Below the pieces are notes generated by a model that worked only from the letters and a program-made list of their open reading frames with translations, was not told the DNA's origin and did not search any database. The position numbers were made by a program, and so were the translations under genes. Shown here piece after piece: positions 15,851 through 23,948 of a stretch of DNA of 43,488 nucleotides. Position 1 is the stretch's first letter. Each line of letters begins with the position of its first letter. This DNA comes from Streptococcaceae bacterium (GTDB lineage Bacteria; Bacillota; Bacilli; Lactobacillales; Streptococcaceae), in the NCBI GenBank assembly GCA_022484805.1, contig JAKVKP010000020.1, forward strand, positions 1-43,488. The letters are read 5' to 3'.

Positions 15851-16702
15851 TTGCGAAAGGTTACAGTAAGTGCGGTACAAATGAGTTGTTCTTGGAATAT
15901 TTCTGAAAATATTCAGAAAGCTGAAAAATTAATTCGAAAAGCAAAGGCAGAAGGTGCACAAATTATTTTACTTCAGGAATTATTTGAAACACCGTATTTT
16001 TGCCAGCGTGAAGACTATCAATATTTTGATTTGGCTAAGCCGAAGGCAGAAAATCAAGCGATTCGCCATTTTTCAAAGCTGGCCAAGTCACTTGAAATCG
16101 TACTTCCGATTAGTTTTTTTGAAAGAGATAATAATACTTGTTTTAATTCATTGGTTGTCATAGACGCCGATGGTCAAGTTTTGGATACTTATCGCAAAAC
16201 GCATATTCCAGATGGGCATTCTTATGAGGAAAAATTTTATTTTGCACCGGGTGATACTGGCTTTAAGGTATGGCAAACGCGCTATGCCAAAATTGGAGTT
16301 GGAATTTGCTGGGATCAATGGTTTCCGGAAAGCGCACGCTGTATGGCATTGATGGGGGCTGAATTAATTTTTTATCCAACAGCGATAGGGTCCGAGCCCT
16401 TATTAGGAAGGGATAGTCAAGGACATTGGCAGCGTTGTATTCAAGGACATTCAGGTAGTAATTTGGTTCCCATTGTTGTTTCGAATCGGATTGGCACTGA
16501 AACGGATGAAACGAGTATGACATTTTACGGCTCATCTTTTATTACAAATCAATTTGGTGAAATTATAAAGCAAGCAGATCGTTTTTCGGAGATGATTCTT
16601 GTTACCGAAATAGATTTAGAAACTGCAGCGGCAGATCGTCGAAATTGGGGTGTTTTTCGAGATCGTCGTCCTGAGCATTATCATAAAATTTTAGAAATGT
16701 AG
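15851..16702 (+). CDS. aguB: N-carbamoylputrescine amidase
   Basis: This 283-residue nitrilase-superfamily enzyme has the catalytic triad E43 (LQELFETPYF), K116 (YRKTHIPDG) and C153 (GICWDQWFPE). It hydrolyses N-carbamoylputrescine to putrescine, CO2 and ammonia, without the ATP gain of the transcarbamylase route. The motifs FYFAPGDTGFKVW and PTAIGSEP are typical of AguB. The start is TTG at 15851, supported by GAAGGGAGG 6-7 bases upstream and by the family N-terminus (RKVTVSAVQMSCSW). It directly follows aguA, which makes its substrate. Confidence 0.92.
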   Translation: MRKVTVSAVQMSCSWNISENIQKAEKLIRKAKAEGAQIILLQELFETPYFCQREDYQYFDLAKPKAENQAIRHFSKLAKSLEIVLPISFFERDNNTCFNSLVVIDADGQVLDTYRKTHIPDGHSYEEKFYFAPGDTGFKVWQTRYAKIGVGICWDQWFPESARCMALMGAELIFYPTAIGSEPLLGRDSQGHWQRCIQGHSGSNLVPIVVSNRIGTETDETSMTFYGSSFITNQFGEIIKQADRFSEMILVTEIDLETAAADRRNWGVFRDRRPEHYHKILEM

Positions 16703-16734
16703 CAATTTTATATGTAGGAAAAGGAGAGTGAACA

Positions 16735-18216
16735 ATGGCAATCAAACGCAATTACATTGACGGTGAATGGCTAGAATCAACAAGTGGTAAAACCATTCCT
16801 GTGATTAATCCAGCGAACGGCGAGGTAATTACTGATGTAACAAGTAGTACGCGGTCTGACGCTATTTTGGCAATTAACGCGGCTAAAACTGCCTTTTATC
16901 AAACACGAGAGTGGCGGGATATGAGTAGTCAAGATCGCTCAGAAATACTGTTGAAAATCGCGGCAAAAATTGATGAAAAACGAGCAAAGCTGGCTTATTT
17001 AGATACGATTGATAACGGTAAGCCACTGCGAGAAGCAGAGGGGGATATTGATGACGCTTACCATTGCTTTCAGTATTATGCAGGATTGATAAAAACACCT
17101 CACGGTGGCGTATATGATGTGAATGATGGTTTTGGTATGATGCACAGCTATACGATTCATGAGCCGGTTGGTGTTTGTGGCCAAATCACACCTTGGAATT
17201 ATCCGATGTTAATGGCGACTTGGAAGTTAGCTCCGGCACTTGCTGCGGGCAATAGTATTGTTTTTAAGCCGAGTACTGAAACACCATTATCAACGATTGC
17301 TTTATTTGAAATATTTGACGAAGTTGGCTTGCCAAAGGGCACTGTTAATCTGGTGCTCGGGTCAGGAAGTAGTGTTGGTCAAGAAATTGCTGAAAGTACC
17401 GATGTAGATATGGTTACTTTCACTGGAAGCACTGAGGTCGGGCAGGGCATTATGCGTGCTGCGGCAAGTAATGTTAAAAAAATTGGTTTAGAGCTAGGTG
17501 GTAAGTCTCCAAATGTGATTTTTGCCGATGCCGATCTTGAAGGCGCAGTCGAATGGGCAATGATTGGGATTTTTTTCAATCAAGGCGAGGTTTGTTCAGC
17601 AGGTTCAAGAATTATCATTGAAAAATCACTCAAGGATAAGTTTGTTAAGCGATTAGCTGAGCGTGCTAATGCGATTACGATTGGTAATGGCTTAGATAAT
17701 CCTGATATGGGACCACTAGTTTCTAAGAGACATCTGGAAACTGTCTTGGGATATATTGAAAAAGGAAAAGCAGAGGGGGCAAAATTAGTTTGTGGTGGCA
17801 ACCAGCTTACTAATGGTGACTACCAAAAAGGCTTCTTTATTCAGCCAACGATTTTTGACGACTGTACTTCTGAAATGTCAATTGTTAGGGAAGAAATTTT
17901 TGGCCCTGTTGTAACCATTCAAACCTTTGAGACAGAGTCAGAGGCAATTACCTTAGCCAATGATACAATTTATGGCTTGGCCGGTGCCGTTTTTACAAGT
18001 GATGGTGCCCGTGCCTTGCGAGTAATTAAAGAAATTCGAGCGGGAATCACTTGGATTAATGCTTACAATCCAACATTCAATGAAGCACCCTGGGGCGGAT
18101 ATAAAATGAGTGGTATCGGTAGGGAACTAGGAATTCATGGTTTAGCGGAATATCAGGAGGTTAAGCAAATTAATATTAATCTTAAACCTGGAGTGATTGG
18201 CTGGTACGAAAACTAA
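16735..18216 (+). CDS. NAD(P)-dependent aldehyde dehydrogenase, probable 4-aminobutyraldehyde dehydrogenase
   Basis: This 493-residue enzyme of the betaine/aminobutyraldehyde dehydrogenase branch begins NYIDGEWLESTSGKTIPVINPA. It has QITPWNYPMLMATWKLAPAL, the nucleotide-binding FTGSTEVGQ, the general base E253 (LELGGKSPN) and the nucleophile C287 (FNQGEVCSAGSR). The C-terminus has PWGGYKMSGIGRELG. It should oxidise the 4-aminobutanal formed by the aminotransferase to 4-aminobutyrate. Betaine aldehyde is the main alternative substrate, but no choline genes are present. It is the last gene of the cluster, 32 bases after aguB, and is followed by a hairpin. Confidence 0.88.
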   Translation: MAIKRNYIDGEWLESTSGKTIPVINPANGEVITDVTSSTRSDAILAINAAKTAFYQTREWRDMSSQDRSEILLKIAAKIDEKRAKLAYLDTIDNGKPLREAEGDIDDAYHCFQYYAGLIKTPHGGVYDVNDGFGMMHSYTIHEPVGVCGQITPWNYPMLMATWKLAPALAAGNSIVFKPSTETPLSTIALFEIFDEVGLPKGTVNLVLGSGSSVGQEIAESTDVDMVTFTGSTEVGQGIMRAAASNVKKIGLELGGKSPNVIFADADLEGAVEWAMIGIFFNQGEVCSAGSRIIIEKSLKDKFVKRLAERANAITIGNGLDNPDMGPLVSKRHLETVLGYIEKGKAEGAKLVCGGNQLTNGDYQKGFFIQPTIFDDCTSEMSIVREEIFGPVVTIQTFETESEAITLANDTIYGLAGAVFTSDGARALRVIKEIRAGITWINAYNPTFNEAPWGGYKMSGIGRELGIHGLAEYQEVKQININLKPGVIGWYEN

Positions 18217-18245
18217 ATTACAAATTTATAAAGGATAAAAATAGC

Positions 18246-18275
18246 ACGTAAATCAATCAGCTGATTGATTTGCGT
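18246..18275. terminator. Near-perfect palindrome, probable terminator of the polyamine operon
   Basis: ACGTAAATCAATCAG (18246-18260) is followed at once by CTGATTGATTTGCGT, a 15-bp stem with one G-U pair. The following ATTATTTTG is only a weak T run. It is the first stem-loop after ten closely spaced genes. The rest of 18276-18473 shows no gene or clear site. Confidence 0.6.
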
Positions 18276-18473
18276 ATTATTTTGTTATGGACTAACTTAA
18301 TTAGCCAATCTTTGAATAAAGAACTGATTGTAAAGGCAACTAGCTAATTGACTTTTATTTTCTCAAAATAATCGTTAACTCATGCTGATAGTTTATTTTA
18401 AAAACTTCAATCCATGTTAACTAGCACATTGTTAAAAATCAATTATTTGAAGCAAAAATATAAGTAGACTTTT

Positions 18474-18770
18474 CTAAATGTTTTCTGTTTCAATTTTTTG
18501 ACTATCTAAAAACCAGTAATCGTGATAATCACCCTTTAGGGCAGTGAATGGACTAGCTTCAATCCCTTTATTTTTGAGCTGTTCTTCAAGATAATTTTTT
18601 AGAATCCAAGGTTCTTCAATTGCGTTGACCTTCAAATTGATAATTGAATCAATCATTTCGGGACTTGTATTTAACGCTGCTGCAATTTCTACTTTTGACG
18701 CACCTAATAATTCGATATTACTTTTAAATGCCTTAATTGTATCTGCTTTCTCTAGCTTGGATAATGACAT
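18474..18770 (-). CDS. DUF2316 family protein
   Basis: The 98 residues have an N-terminal helix-turn-helix-like region (KVEIAAALNTSPEMIDSIIN, residues 26-45) and the highly characteristic C-terminal block EPWILKNYLEEQ followed by PFTALKGDYHDYWFLDS. This matches DUF2316, a family of small proteins in lactobacilli and enterococci with unknown function. The predicted fold suggests DNA binding, which is unproven. GAAAGGG stands before the ATG and a good promoter lies upstream on the same strand. It is divergent from the siderophore operon and shares its 195-base intergenic region. Confidence 0.82.
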   Translation of the reverse strand: MSLSKLEKADTIKAFKSNIELLGASKVEIAAALNTSPEMIDSIINLKVNAIEEPWILKNYLEEQLKNKGIEASPFTALKGDYHDYWFLDSQKIETENI

Positions 18771-18806
18771 TTCATCAGCCCTTTCTATTTTTTAAATCGC
18801 ACGATT

Positions 18807-18835
18807 AGTTTATTCTTTTTTCTATATTTAAGCAA
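18807..18835 (-). promoter_or_regulatory. Promoter of the DUF2316 gene
   Basis: On the minus strand, TTGCTT (18835-18830) and TAAACT (18812-18807) are spaced by 17 bases, a reasonable sigma-A promoter about 37 bases before the start codon. Confidence 0.55.
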
Positions 18836-18876
18836 TTATTATTAATTTCCTTTAATTAATAATGTTATTGGATAGG

Positions 18877-18905
18877 TTGTCAAACTAAAAATTAAATGCT
18901 AAAAT
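18877..18905 (+). promoter_or_regulatory. Promoter of the siderophore uptake operon
   Basis: TTGTCA (18877-18882), 17 bases and TAAAAT (18900-18905) match sigma-A well. The expected start site, near 18912, lies just before the Fur box, so bound repressor would block early transcription. Confidence 0.75.
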
Positions 18906-18917
18906 CAAAAAAGTGAA

Positions 18918-18932
18918 TGATAATGATTATCA
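18918..18932. promoter_or_regulatory. Fur box (perfect 7-1-7)
   Basis: TGATAATGATTATCA is the exact 7-1-7 inverted repeat recognised by Fur in low-GC Gram-positives. It lies directly downstream of the promoter and 34 bases before the TTG start of the binding protein gene, implying iron repression of the operon. Confidence 0.85.
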
Positions 18933-18965
18933 ATTGCAATTACATACATAAGAGGAGGATTTATT

Positions 18966-19925
18966 TTGAAGAAAAAATTATTTGTGGTGAGTGCTTTGGC
19001 GCTTTCATTTTTTATAGCAGGTTGTAGTCAAAATGACAGTTCATCTGATACGGATACTAGTACAACTGAATCTAGTGCTGTTGCAAAGGAAGGCACAGTG
19101 CAATATTTAGGTACCGATTATACAGTTAAATATCCAACTTCAAAAATTGTGACAGCAAGCTTTGAAGCGATGGAGGATGCTGCCGCACTTGATGTTCAAC
19201 CAATTGGTGCAGTAACTATTTCAGGCGAAATTCCAAGCTATTTAAAAGATAAACTAGGCGATAAGGTAACAAATGTCGGCGATAAATTCGGTCCAGACGT
19301 AGAATCTGTTACTGCCTTGTCACCAGATGTTATCTTAGGAAGCACTAAGTTTGATGATGATGTCACAAATAATTTAAATAAAATTGCGCCGACAATTAAT
19401 GTTTCGCATAAATCTGCTGACTGGGCGGATAATTTAAAATTACTTGGTACACTTTCAGGCAAATCAGATGAGGCTGAAAAATTAATTTCAGATTACAATG
19501 ATGATTTGGCTGCATTTAAAAAGGCAAATAGTGATATTTCAGACAAGAAAATTTTAATGATTCGAATTAGAGAAGGCGAATTGTGTATTTACGGACCTGA
19601 TTTTTATTATAATCCAATGCTTTATACTGATTTAGGCTATGCTGTGCCAACTGAAGTAGCCAATATTACTTCTCAAACAACAATCTCAACTGAGCAAGTT
19701 GCTAAAGTGGATGCAGATATTATTTTAGTTCAATTCATGGATTCTGAAAATGAAGGCTTTACAACTGCGTTAGATGACCTAAAATCAAACTCAATTTGGA
19801 AAAGTGTACCTGCCGTGGCTAATAACCAAGTTTACTATAATATCGTTGATGGTGGATACCAAGGTGGTACTTATTTGAGTAAAGAAGTGATGTTGAAAGC
19901 AATTAAAGATGAAGTGATTGAATAG
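18966..19925 (+). CDS. Iron-siderophore ABC transporter binding lipoprotein (FeuA-like)
   Basis: This 319-residue exported lipoprotein has a lipobox ending IAGC (C20), a Ser/Thr/Asp-rich linker and a class III binding-protein fold with two lobes. The block IVTASFEAMEDAAALDVQPIG and the repeated xxxxSPDVILG (ALSPDVILGSTKF) are typical of FeuA/YclQ/FatB relatives. It starts with TTG at 18966, preceded by AAGAGGAGG and confirmed by the lipoprotein leader KKKLFVVSALALSF. It heads a Fur-box-controlled operon with two permeases, an esterase and an ATPase. The esterase suggests a catecholate trilactone ligand such as bacillibactin or enterobactin. That specificity is inferred. Confidence 0.86.
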   Translation: MKKKLFVVSALALSFFIAGCSQNDSSSDTDTSTTESSAVAKEGTVQYLGTDYTVKYPTSKIVTASFEAMEDAAALDVQPIGAVTISGEIPSYLKDKLGDKVTNVGDKFGPDVESVTALSPDVILGSTKFDDDVTNNLNKIAPTINVSHKSADWADNLKLLGTLSGKSDEAEKLISDYNDDLAAFKKANSDISDKKILMIRIREGELCIYGPDFYYNPMLYTDLGYAVPTEVANITSQTTISTEQVAKVDADIILVQFMDSENEGFTTALDDLKSNSIWKSVPAVANNQVYYNIVDGGYQGGTYLSKEVMLKAIKDEVIE

Positions 19926-19940
19926 AGAGGAAATTAAGCA

Positions 19941-20927
19941 ATGAAAACTAAATCTGTTTTATGGGTGTTAGTGATTTGCCTGCTACTCGTTTTGTTTAGT
20001 TTTCTTGCCCTAACTTTTGAAATGAGTAATGCTTTTTCAATCTTGAAAGCGGCTGTTTTTGACTATGATTCGTCAAATCAAAATCATGTAATTATCTTAT
20101 CTCGACTTGCCAGAATTTTGGTTGCAATTTTAGTCGGTGCAAGCCTTGCTTTAAGTGGCTTTATTATGCAATTACAATATCAAAATGACTTAGCGGATCC
20201 TTCATTAATGGGGGTTAGTGATGGTTCTGCGTTAGTCATTGTTATCAGTATGATTTTCATGCCTCAATCAACAATGATTGAGCGCATGATTTTTTCAGTT
20301 CTTGGTTCATTTTTTGCTTATTTAATTATTACTTCTTTTTATCGTCTTGCTTTTATGAATCAGTCTAAGCTATCTTTACCATTGATTGGTATTGTGATTA
20401 GTATGTTACTGAATAGTGTAACAACTTTTTTGGTGAGTTATTATAATCTAGCACAATCAGTTAGTGCTTGGTATAATAGCCGACTCTATCGTGTTTCTTT
20501 TGAGGATGTTATTTATTTTTTACCGATATTATTGGTATTAATTATTTTGTTGATTATTTTTAGAAGGCAGATGGATGTCTATGCCTATGGAGAATCTCTA
20601 ACGATTGCTTTAGGTATGAATCGGAAGAATTGGTATCGCTTTTTTAGTTTAATTGTAGTTATCTTAACTGGAGTTAGTGTCGCAGTCGTTGGTCGGATTG
20701 CCTTCGTTGGCTTAATTGTGCCTCATATGGTCAAATTAGTGATTGGCAAGCGGTATTCTACCGCTGTTTTCTTTATTCCTTTGGTTGGTGCACTAATTGT
20801 CTTAGTAAGTGATTATTTATCCAGATACGTCAATTATCCATTCGAGACACCAGTTGGTGTCGTTGTCGCCCTAATGGGTGTACCTGTCTTTTTATATTTG
20901 ATACGGAGAGGAGCAGGTAGTCAATAA
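19941..20927 (+). CDS. FecCD-family siderophore permease (FeuB-like)
   Basis: This 328-residue membrane protein of the BtuC/FecCD family has about nine to ten helices. Landmarks are the ARILVAILVGASLALSG segment with the following LADPSLMGVSDGSAL, and the coupling region GRIAFVGLIVPHMVKL near residues 247-262, which contacts the ATPase. It follows the binding protein by 15 bases and its stop codon overlaps the start of the next permease by one base (TAATG), implying translational coupling. The two permeases should form a heterodimer. Confidence 0.88.
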   Translation: MKTKSVLWVLVICLLLVLFSFLALTFEMSNAFSILKAAVFDYDSSNQNHVIILSRLARILVAILVGASLALSGFIMQLQYQNDLADPSLMGVSDGSALVIVISMIFMPQSTMIERMIFSVLGSFFAYLIITSFYRLAFMNQSKLSLPLIGIVISMLLNSVTTFLVSYYNLAQSVSAWYNSRLYRVSFEDVIYFLPILLVLIILLIIFRRQMDVYAYGESLTIALGMNRKNWYRFFSLIVVILTGVSVAVVGRIAFVGLIVPHMVKLVIGKRYSTAVFFIPLVGALIVLVSDYLSRYVNYPFETPVGVVVALMGVPVFLYLIRRGAGSQ

Positions 20928-21949
20928 TGTCTAAATACTTTTCAACACTGATAATGCTACTAATCTTACTTCTGGCAATCTATTTTTCCCTGACTTCAGG
21001 TAGCTATGCTATATCTAATAAAGAATTACTTGATTTATTATTTTATCAAACAGGAACTGATCAGGCTAAATTAATTATTTGGGAATTTAGGATTCCAAGA
21101 TTAATCTTAGCAGCCTTAGTTGGTGGCGCATTATCGATTGCAGGCTATATTTTGCAGGCAATGACCAGAAATCCAATCGCGGATGCTGGCTTATTAGGTG
21201 TCAATTCAGGGGCAGCTTTTGGCAGTGTGTTTTATTATTTTTTAGTTGGTAGTTATTTTTCTGATGCTACATCTACTCAAAGCATTTCCTTAGTTCTATT
21301 TGGATTAATAGGCGCATTAGCAGCCTTATTACTAAATTTCTTTTTGTCGCTTAATCGTTTTGGTGTGAGTATGCCGAGATTTATTTTAAACGGCATTGGA
21401 ATTAGTACGGGCTTTGCAGCGTTAACGACCTATTTTTCATTGAAAATTAATGCGGATGATTATTCTCGGGTTAACAATTGGTTGGAGGGCTCTATCAATC
21501 AAGCTAACTGGCAATTGGTTAAGCAAATGCTACCGTGGATTTTAATTATTTTACCCTTTGTTTTTTTATTTAGTAAACAGCTAGAATTATTACGTTATTC
21601 TGATGAACAACTACAAAATATAGGCTTTTCAAGCGGTCTCTGGCGCATTATTTTTGTTTTTATAGCATCAATACTTATTTGTGCGAGTGTGGTAGTAGCT
21701 GGTAACGTTAGCTTTGTTGGTTTATTAGTACCGCATTTAACTATGAAATTAGTTAAACGTCAATCGAAGCTCTTTTTGCCATTTATTTTTATTAACGGGA
21801 TGAGTCTTGTGATTTTTTGTGATACTTTTGTTAAAAATGCCTTTGCACCGAATGAATTACCATTAAATGCCATGATGGGATTGCTAGGAATTCCTTACTT
21901 GATTCTTATATTTTTCAATCAGCCGAAAAAACGAAAGCGAGCGGTTTAA
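20927..21949 (+). CDS. FecCD-family siderophore permease (FeuC-like)
   Basis: This 340-residue partner permease has FRIPRLILAALVGGALSIAG, then NPIADAGLLGVNSGAA and the coupling segment GNVSFVGLLVPHLTMKLVK near residues 262-280. About ten helices are predicted. The start overlaps the previous stop, and the esterase gene follows after 4 bases. Members of this half usually carry the canonical NPLADPxxLGxxxGA block, here NPIADAGLLGVNSGA, so the transporter looks intact. Confidence 0.88.
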   Translation: MSKYFSTLIMLLILLLAIYFSLTSGSYAISNKELLDLLFYQTGTDQAKLIIWEFRIPRLILAALVGGALSIAGYILQAMTRNPIADAGLLGVNSGAAFGSVFYYFLVGSYFSDATSTQSISLVLFGLIGALAALLLNFFLSLNRFGVSMPRFILNGIGISTGFAALTTYFSLKINADDYSRVNNWLEGSINQANWQLVKQMLPWILIILPFVFLFSKQLELLRYSDEQLQNIGFSSGLWRIIFVFIASILICASVVVAGNVSFVGLLVPHLTMKLVKRQSKLFLPFIFINGMSLVIFCDTFVKNAFAPNELPLNAMMGLLGIPYLILIFFNQPKKRKRAV

Positions 21950-21953
21950 TTTT

Positions 21954-22712
21954 ATGAAATTAATTAATAAAAAAGTCGATAATTACTATTTAGATATCTA
22001 TTATCCTGATTCGCAATCCGTTGAAGAGCAATTACCTGTTTTATATGTATTAGATGGCGATGCCTTTGCACTAACCATTGCGGAGGCTGTTAAGCTTCAA
22101 ATACGTAATTCGCCAAAAACGGGGGTTGAACCGATGATTATTGTTGGTATTTGCTATCATGATCAATCACCTTTTAGCCGTGAACGCCGCTTTATTGACT
22201 ACACACCTAAAAAAAAGAAAACAGCTAACCCTCAGGATATTCGAAGTCAAATGCCTGCCGGTGGCGGTATTGAGCCTTTTTTTAAAGTTATTTCGAAAAT
22301 TCATCAAAAAATCTCTACTGAATTTTCAATTGATTCGCAAAGGGTCGGTCTTTTTGGTCATTCTCTAGGTGGATTATGCGTTTTGGAGAGCTTACTAAAA
22401 GTAGAATTAGCATTTTTAACAGATTATTTAGCAGTTAGTCCTTCACTGTGGTGGGATCAAGAAGCCTATTTTGAAAAATTAAATTTGATTAATGGAAAAT
22501 TACTAGAGAATCGACGTGTTATGATTAGTGTTGGTGCCAAAGAAGGGGATATGGTGCCACTCGCTAAGCGCGCAGCATCATGGTTTAAAGTCAACCATTT
22601 TGTTAAAGAATCAGCTTTTTATTTAGCAGAAGATGAAAACCATATGTCAGTAGTTTTTACGACGATTAGTCGTTATTTGCGTTGGTTTAGCTCAAGCGAA
22701 AGGAAGTCATAA
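21954..22712 (+). CDS. Cytoplasmic siderophore esterase (BesA/IroE-like alpha/beta hydrolase)
   Basis: The 252-residue alpha/beta hydrolase of the Esterase D (enterochelin esterase-like) family starts with LPVLYVLDGDAFA and has PMIIVGICYHD. The nucleophile is S137 in GHSLGG, with the likely catalytic histidine H230 in EDENHMSV and an acid near E197-D199. There is no signal peptide, so it should act on the imported Fe-siderophore inside the cell. In Bacillus the trilactone hydrolase BesA (YbbA) sits beside feuABC and opens Fe-bacillibactin to release iron. Gene order here is the same. Substrate is inferred from this context. Its stop overlaps the ATPase start. Confidence 0.82.
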   Translation: MKLINKKVDNYYLDIYYPDSQSVEEQLPVLYVLDGDAFALTIAEAVKLQIRNSPKTGVEPMIIVGICYHDQSPFSRERRFIDYTPKKKKTANPQDIRSQMPAGGGIEPFFKVISKIHQKISTEFSIDSQRVGLFGHSLGGLCVLESLLKVELAFLTDYLAVSPSLWWDQEAYFEKLNLINGKLLENRRVMISVGAKEGDMVPLAKRAASWFKVNHFVKESAFYLAEDENHMSVVFTTISRYLRWFSSSERKS

Positions 22713-23494
22713 TGACCAAGGAAATATTATCGGCTCAGGGATTAACACTTGGCTATCAGCAAAAGGCTATTGTTAAGTCTTTAGACATTACTTTTATCGA
22801 AAATAAAATGACTGTTATTATCGGTCCAAATGGCTGTGGTAAATCAACCTTATTAAAAGGATTAGGTCGTATTTTGGCACATGATGCTGGTGAGATATTT
22901 TTAAATCAACGAAATTTGGCCGATTTTTCGACGAAGGAAATTGCTCAGCAACTCGCCTTTTTACCTCAAGGTTCGGACTCTCCAGAGGATGTAACAGTTC
23001 GCGATGTTGTTTCTATTGGTAGATATCCTTATCAGGGGATATTGCAGAAAAGGTCGAAGCAGGATGAGCAAATTATTGAAGAAGTTTTAAAAGAAACTGG
23101 CTTATTACCTTTAGCTGATGAAAATGTGCAACATTTATCAGGAGGTCAGAAGCAGCGCGTTTGGATTGCGATGGCCTTAGCACAAAAAACACCAATTATT
23201 TTACTGGATGAACCAACAACTTATTTAGATTTAGGACATCAATTAGATATATTGAATTTATTGCAACGTTTAAACCAGGAGAAGAATTTGACAGTTATTA
23301 TGGTTTTACATGATTTAAATTTAGCAGCGCGCTTTTCCGATTGCATGATTGGCATGAAAAATGGTGCAATTCAATATCAAGGAACACCTCAGGAAGTGAT
23401 GTCAGAAGCTGTATTAAAGGATCTTTTTAATATTAAAGCATATTTAGGAAAAGACCCTGTTGACGGTAGCCCAATTTGCTTACGATTTGAGTAG
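22712..23494 (+). CDS. Siderophore ABC transporter ATPase (FecE/FhuC family)
   Basis: The 260-residue ATPase has Walker A GPNGCGKST (38-46), Q-loop FLPQGSDSPEDVTVRDVV, signature LSGGQKQRVWIAMALAQ, Walker B PIILLDEPTTYLDL and the switch VLHDLNLAARFSD. It overlaps the esterase gene by one base (TAATG) and completes the operon. In Bacillus feuABC relies on an ATPase encoded elsewhere (YusV). Here the ATPase is in the operon. No T-run terminator is obvious behind it. A small AT-rich palindrome lies near 23507-23525. Confidence 0.9.
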   Translation: MTKEILSAQGLTLGYQQKAIVKSLDITFIENKMTVIIGPNGCGKSTLLKGLGRILAHDAGEIFLNQRNLADFSTKEIAQQLAFLPQGSDSPEDVTVRDVVSIGRYPYQGILQKRSKQDEQIIEEVLKETGLLPLADENVQHLSGGQKQRVWIAMALAQKTPIILLDEPTTYLDLGHQLDILNLLQRLNQEKNLTVIMVLHDLNLAARFSDCMIGMKNGAIQYQGTPQEVMSEAVLKDLFNIKAYLGKDPVDGSPICLRFE

Positions 23495-23541
23495 GAAAAA
23501 TTTTATCTTTAAAGATGATAACGGTTTAATGCTATTTTAGT

Positions 23542-23570
23542 TTGACATTGTGCCTTCAAATGCGTATGAT
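23542..23570 (+). promoter_or_regulatory. Promoter of the glyQS leader
   Basis: Perfect TTGACA (23542-23547), 17 bases, then TATGAT (23565-23570). Transcription should start near 23577, just ahead of the T-box stem I. Confidence 0.85.
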
Positions 23571-23576
23571 ATTAAT

Positions 23577-23772
23577 CAGATATTGCTTTTGGAAGAATGA
23601 GTACCTTTATAGCTATGAGCTTAGCGAACTTGGGATAGTGGGAGCCAAGTATTATCTATAAAGTTAAGGCACTTTTAGGCAAACAACGAAGCTGCTGACT
23701 TTTTTGTCAGAAGTAGGGTGGAACCGCGAGTCATCGTCCCTGCACACATTTTTTTGTGTGCAGGGCTTTTTT
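23577..23772 (+). promoter_or_regulatory. Glycine T-box riboswitch
   Basis: The leader contains the conserved AGGGTGGAACCGCG (23715-23728), stem I with AGCGAAC and GGGATAGTGGGAGCC features, and a Rho-independent terminator made of CCCTGCACACA / TGTGTGCAGGG plus six T (23738-23772). CTTTATAG pairs perfectly with CTATAAAG inside stem I. Below it, the 3' side of the internal loop reads TTAAGGCA, giving GGC (23668-23670) as a glycine specifier codon. This agrees with the glyQS genes downstream. Uncharged tRNA-Gly would favour the antiterminator and readthrough. Unusually, a 176-bp repeat separates the terminator from glyQ. Confidence 0.93.
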
Positions 23773-23948
23773 GCCATTGCCACTTACCTCCCGAAAATTT
23801 CAGGATGAAATTTGAGGCGGTTTGTGGCAAAGGTATGCATTTGAACTTGTTTTTAAAAGCAACCTAAGGGCGCTTTAAAAACTTAGTTCAAAGGCGCAAT
23901 CAACACTTGCCTCGCGAAAATTTCAGGACGAAATGTGAGGCGGTTATT
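23773..23948 (+). repeat. 176-bp structured interspersed repeat, copy 1
   Basis: This copy aligns without gaps to 39252-39427 (about 25 differences in 176). It has three hairpins: arm A (TTGCCAC...GTGGCAA, 23777-23830), a centre stem (TTGAACT 23841-23847 with AGTTCAA 23885-23891) and arm B (about 23905-23943). Arm B repeats arm A as a direct repeat of about 42 bp. It starts right after the T run of the T-box terminator. An open frame seen in the other copy is broken here by TAA at 23863-23865, so it is not a gene. Confidence 0.85.

Noticed and set aside
23503..23530. AT-rich palindrome TTATCTTTAAAGATGATAA considered as terminator of the siderophore operon
   Set aside because: The stem is short, purely AT and not followed by a T run. 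It may be incidental, so no terminator is claimed.
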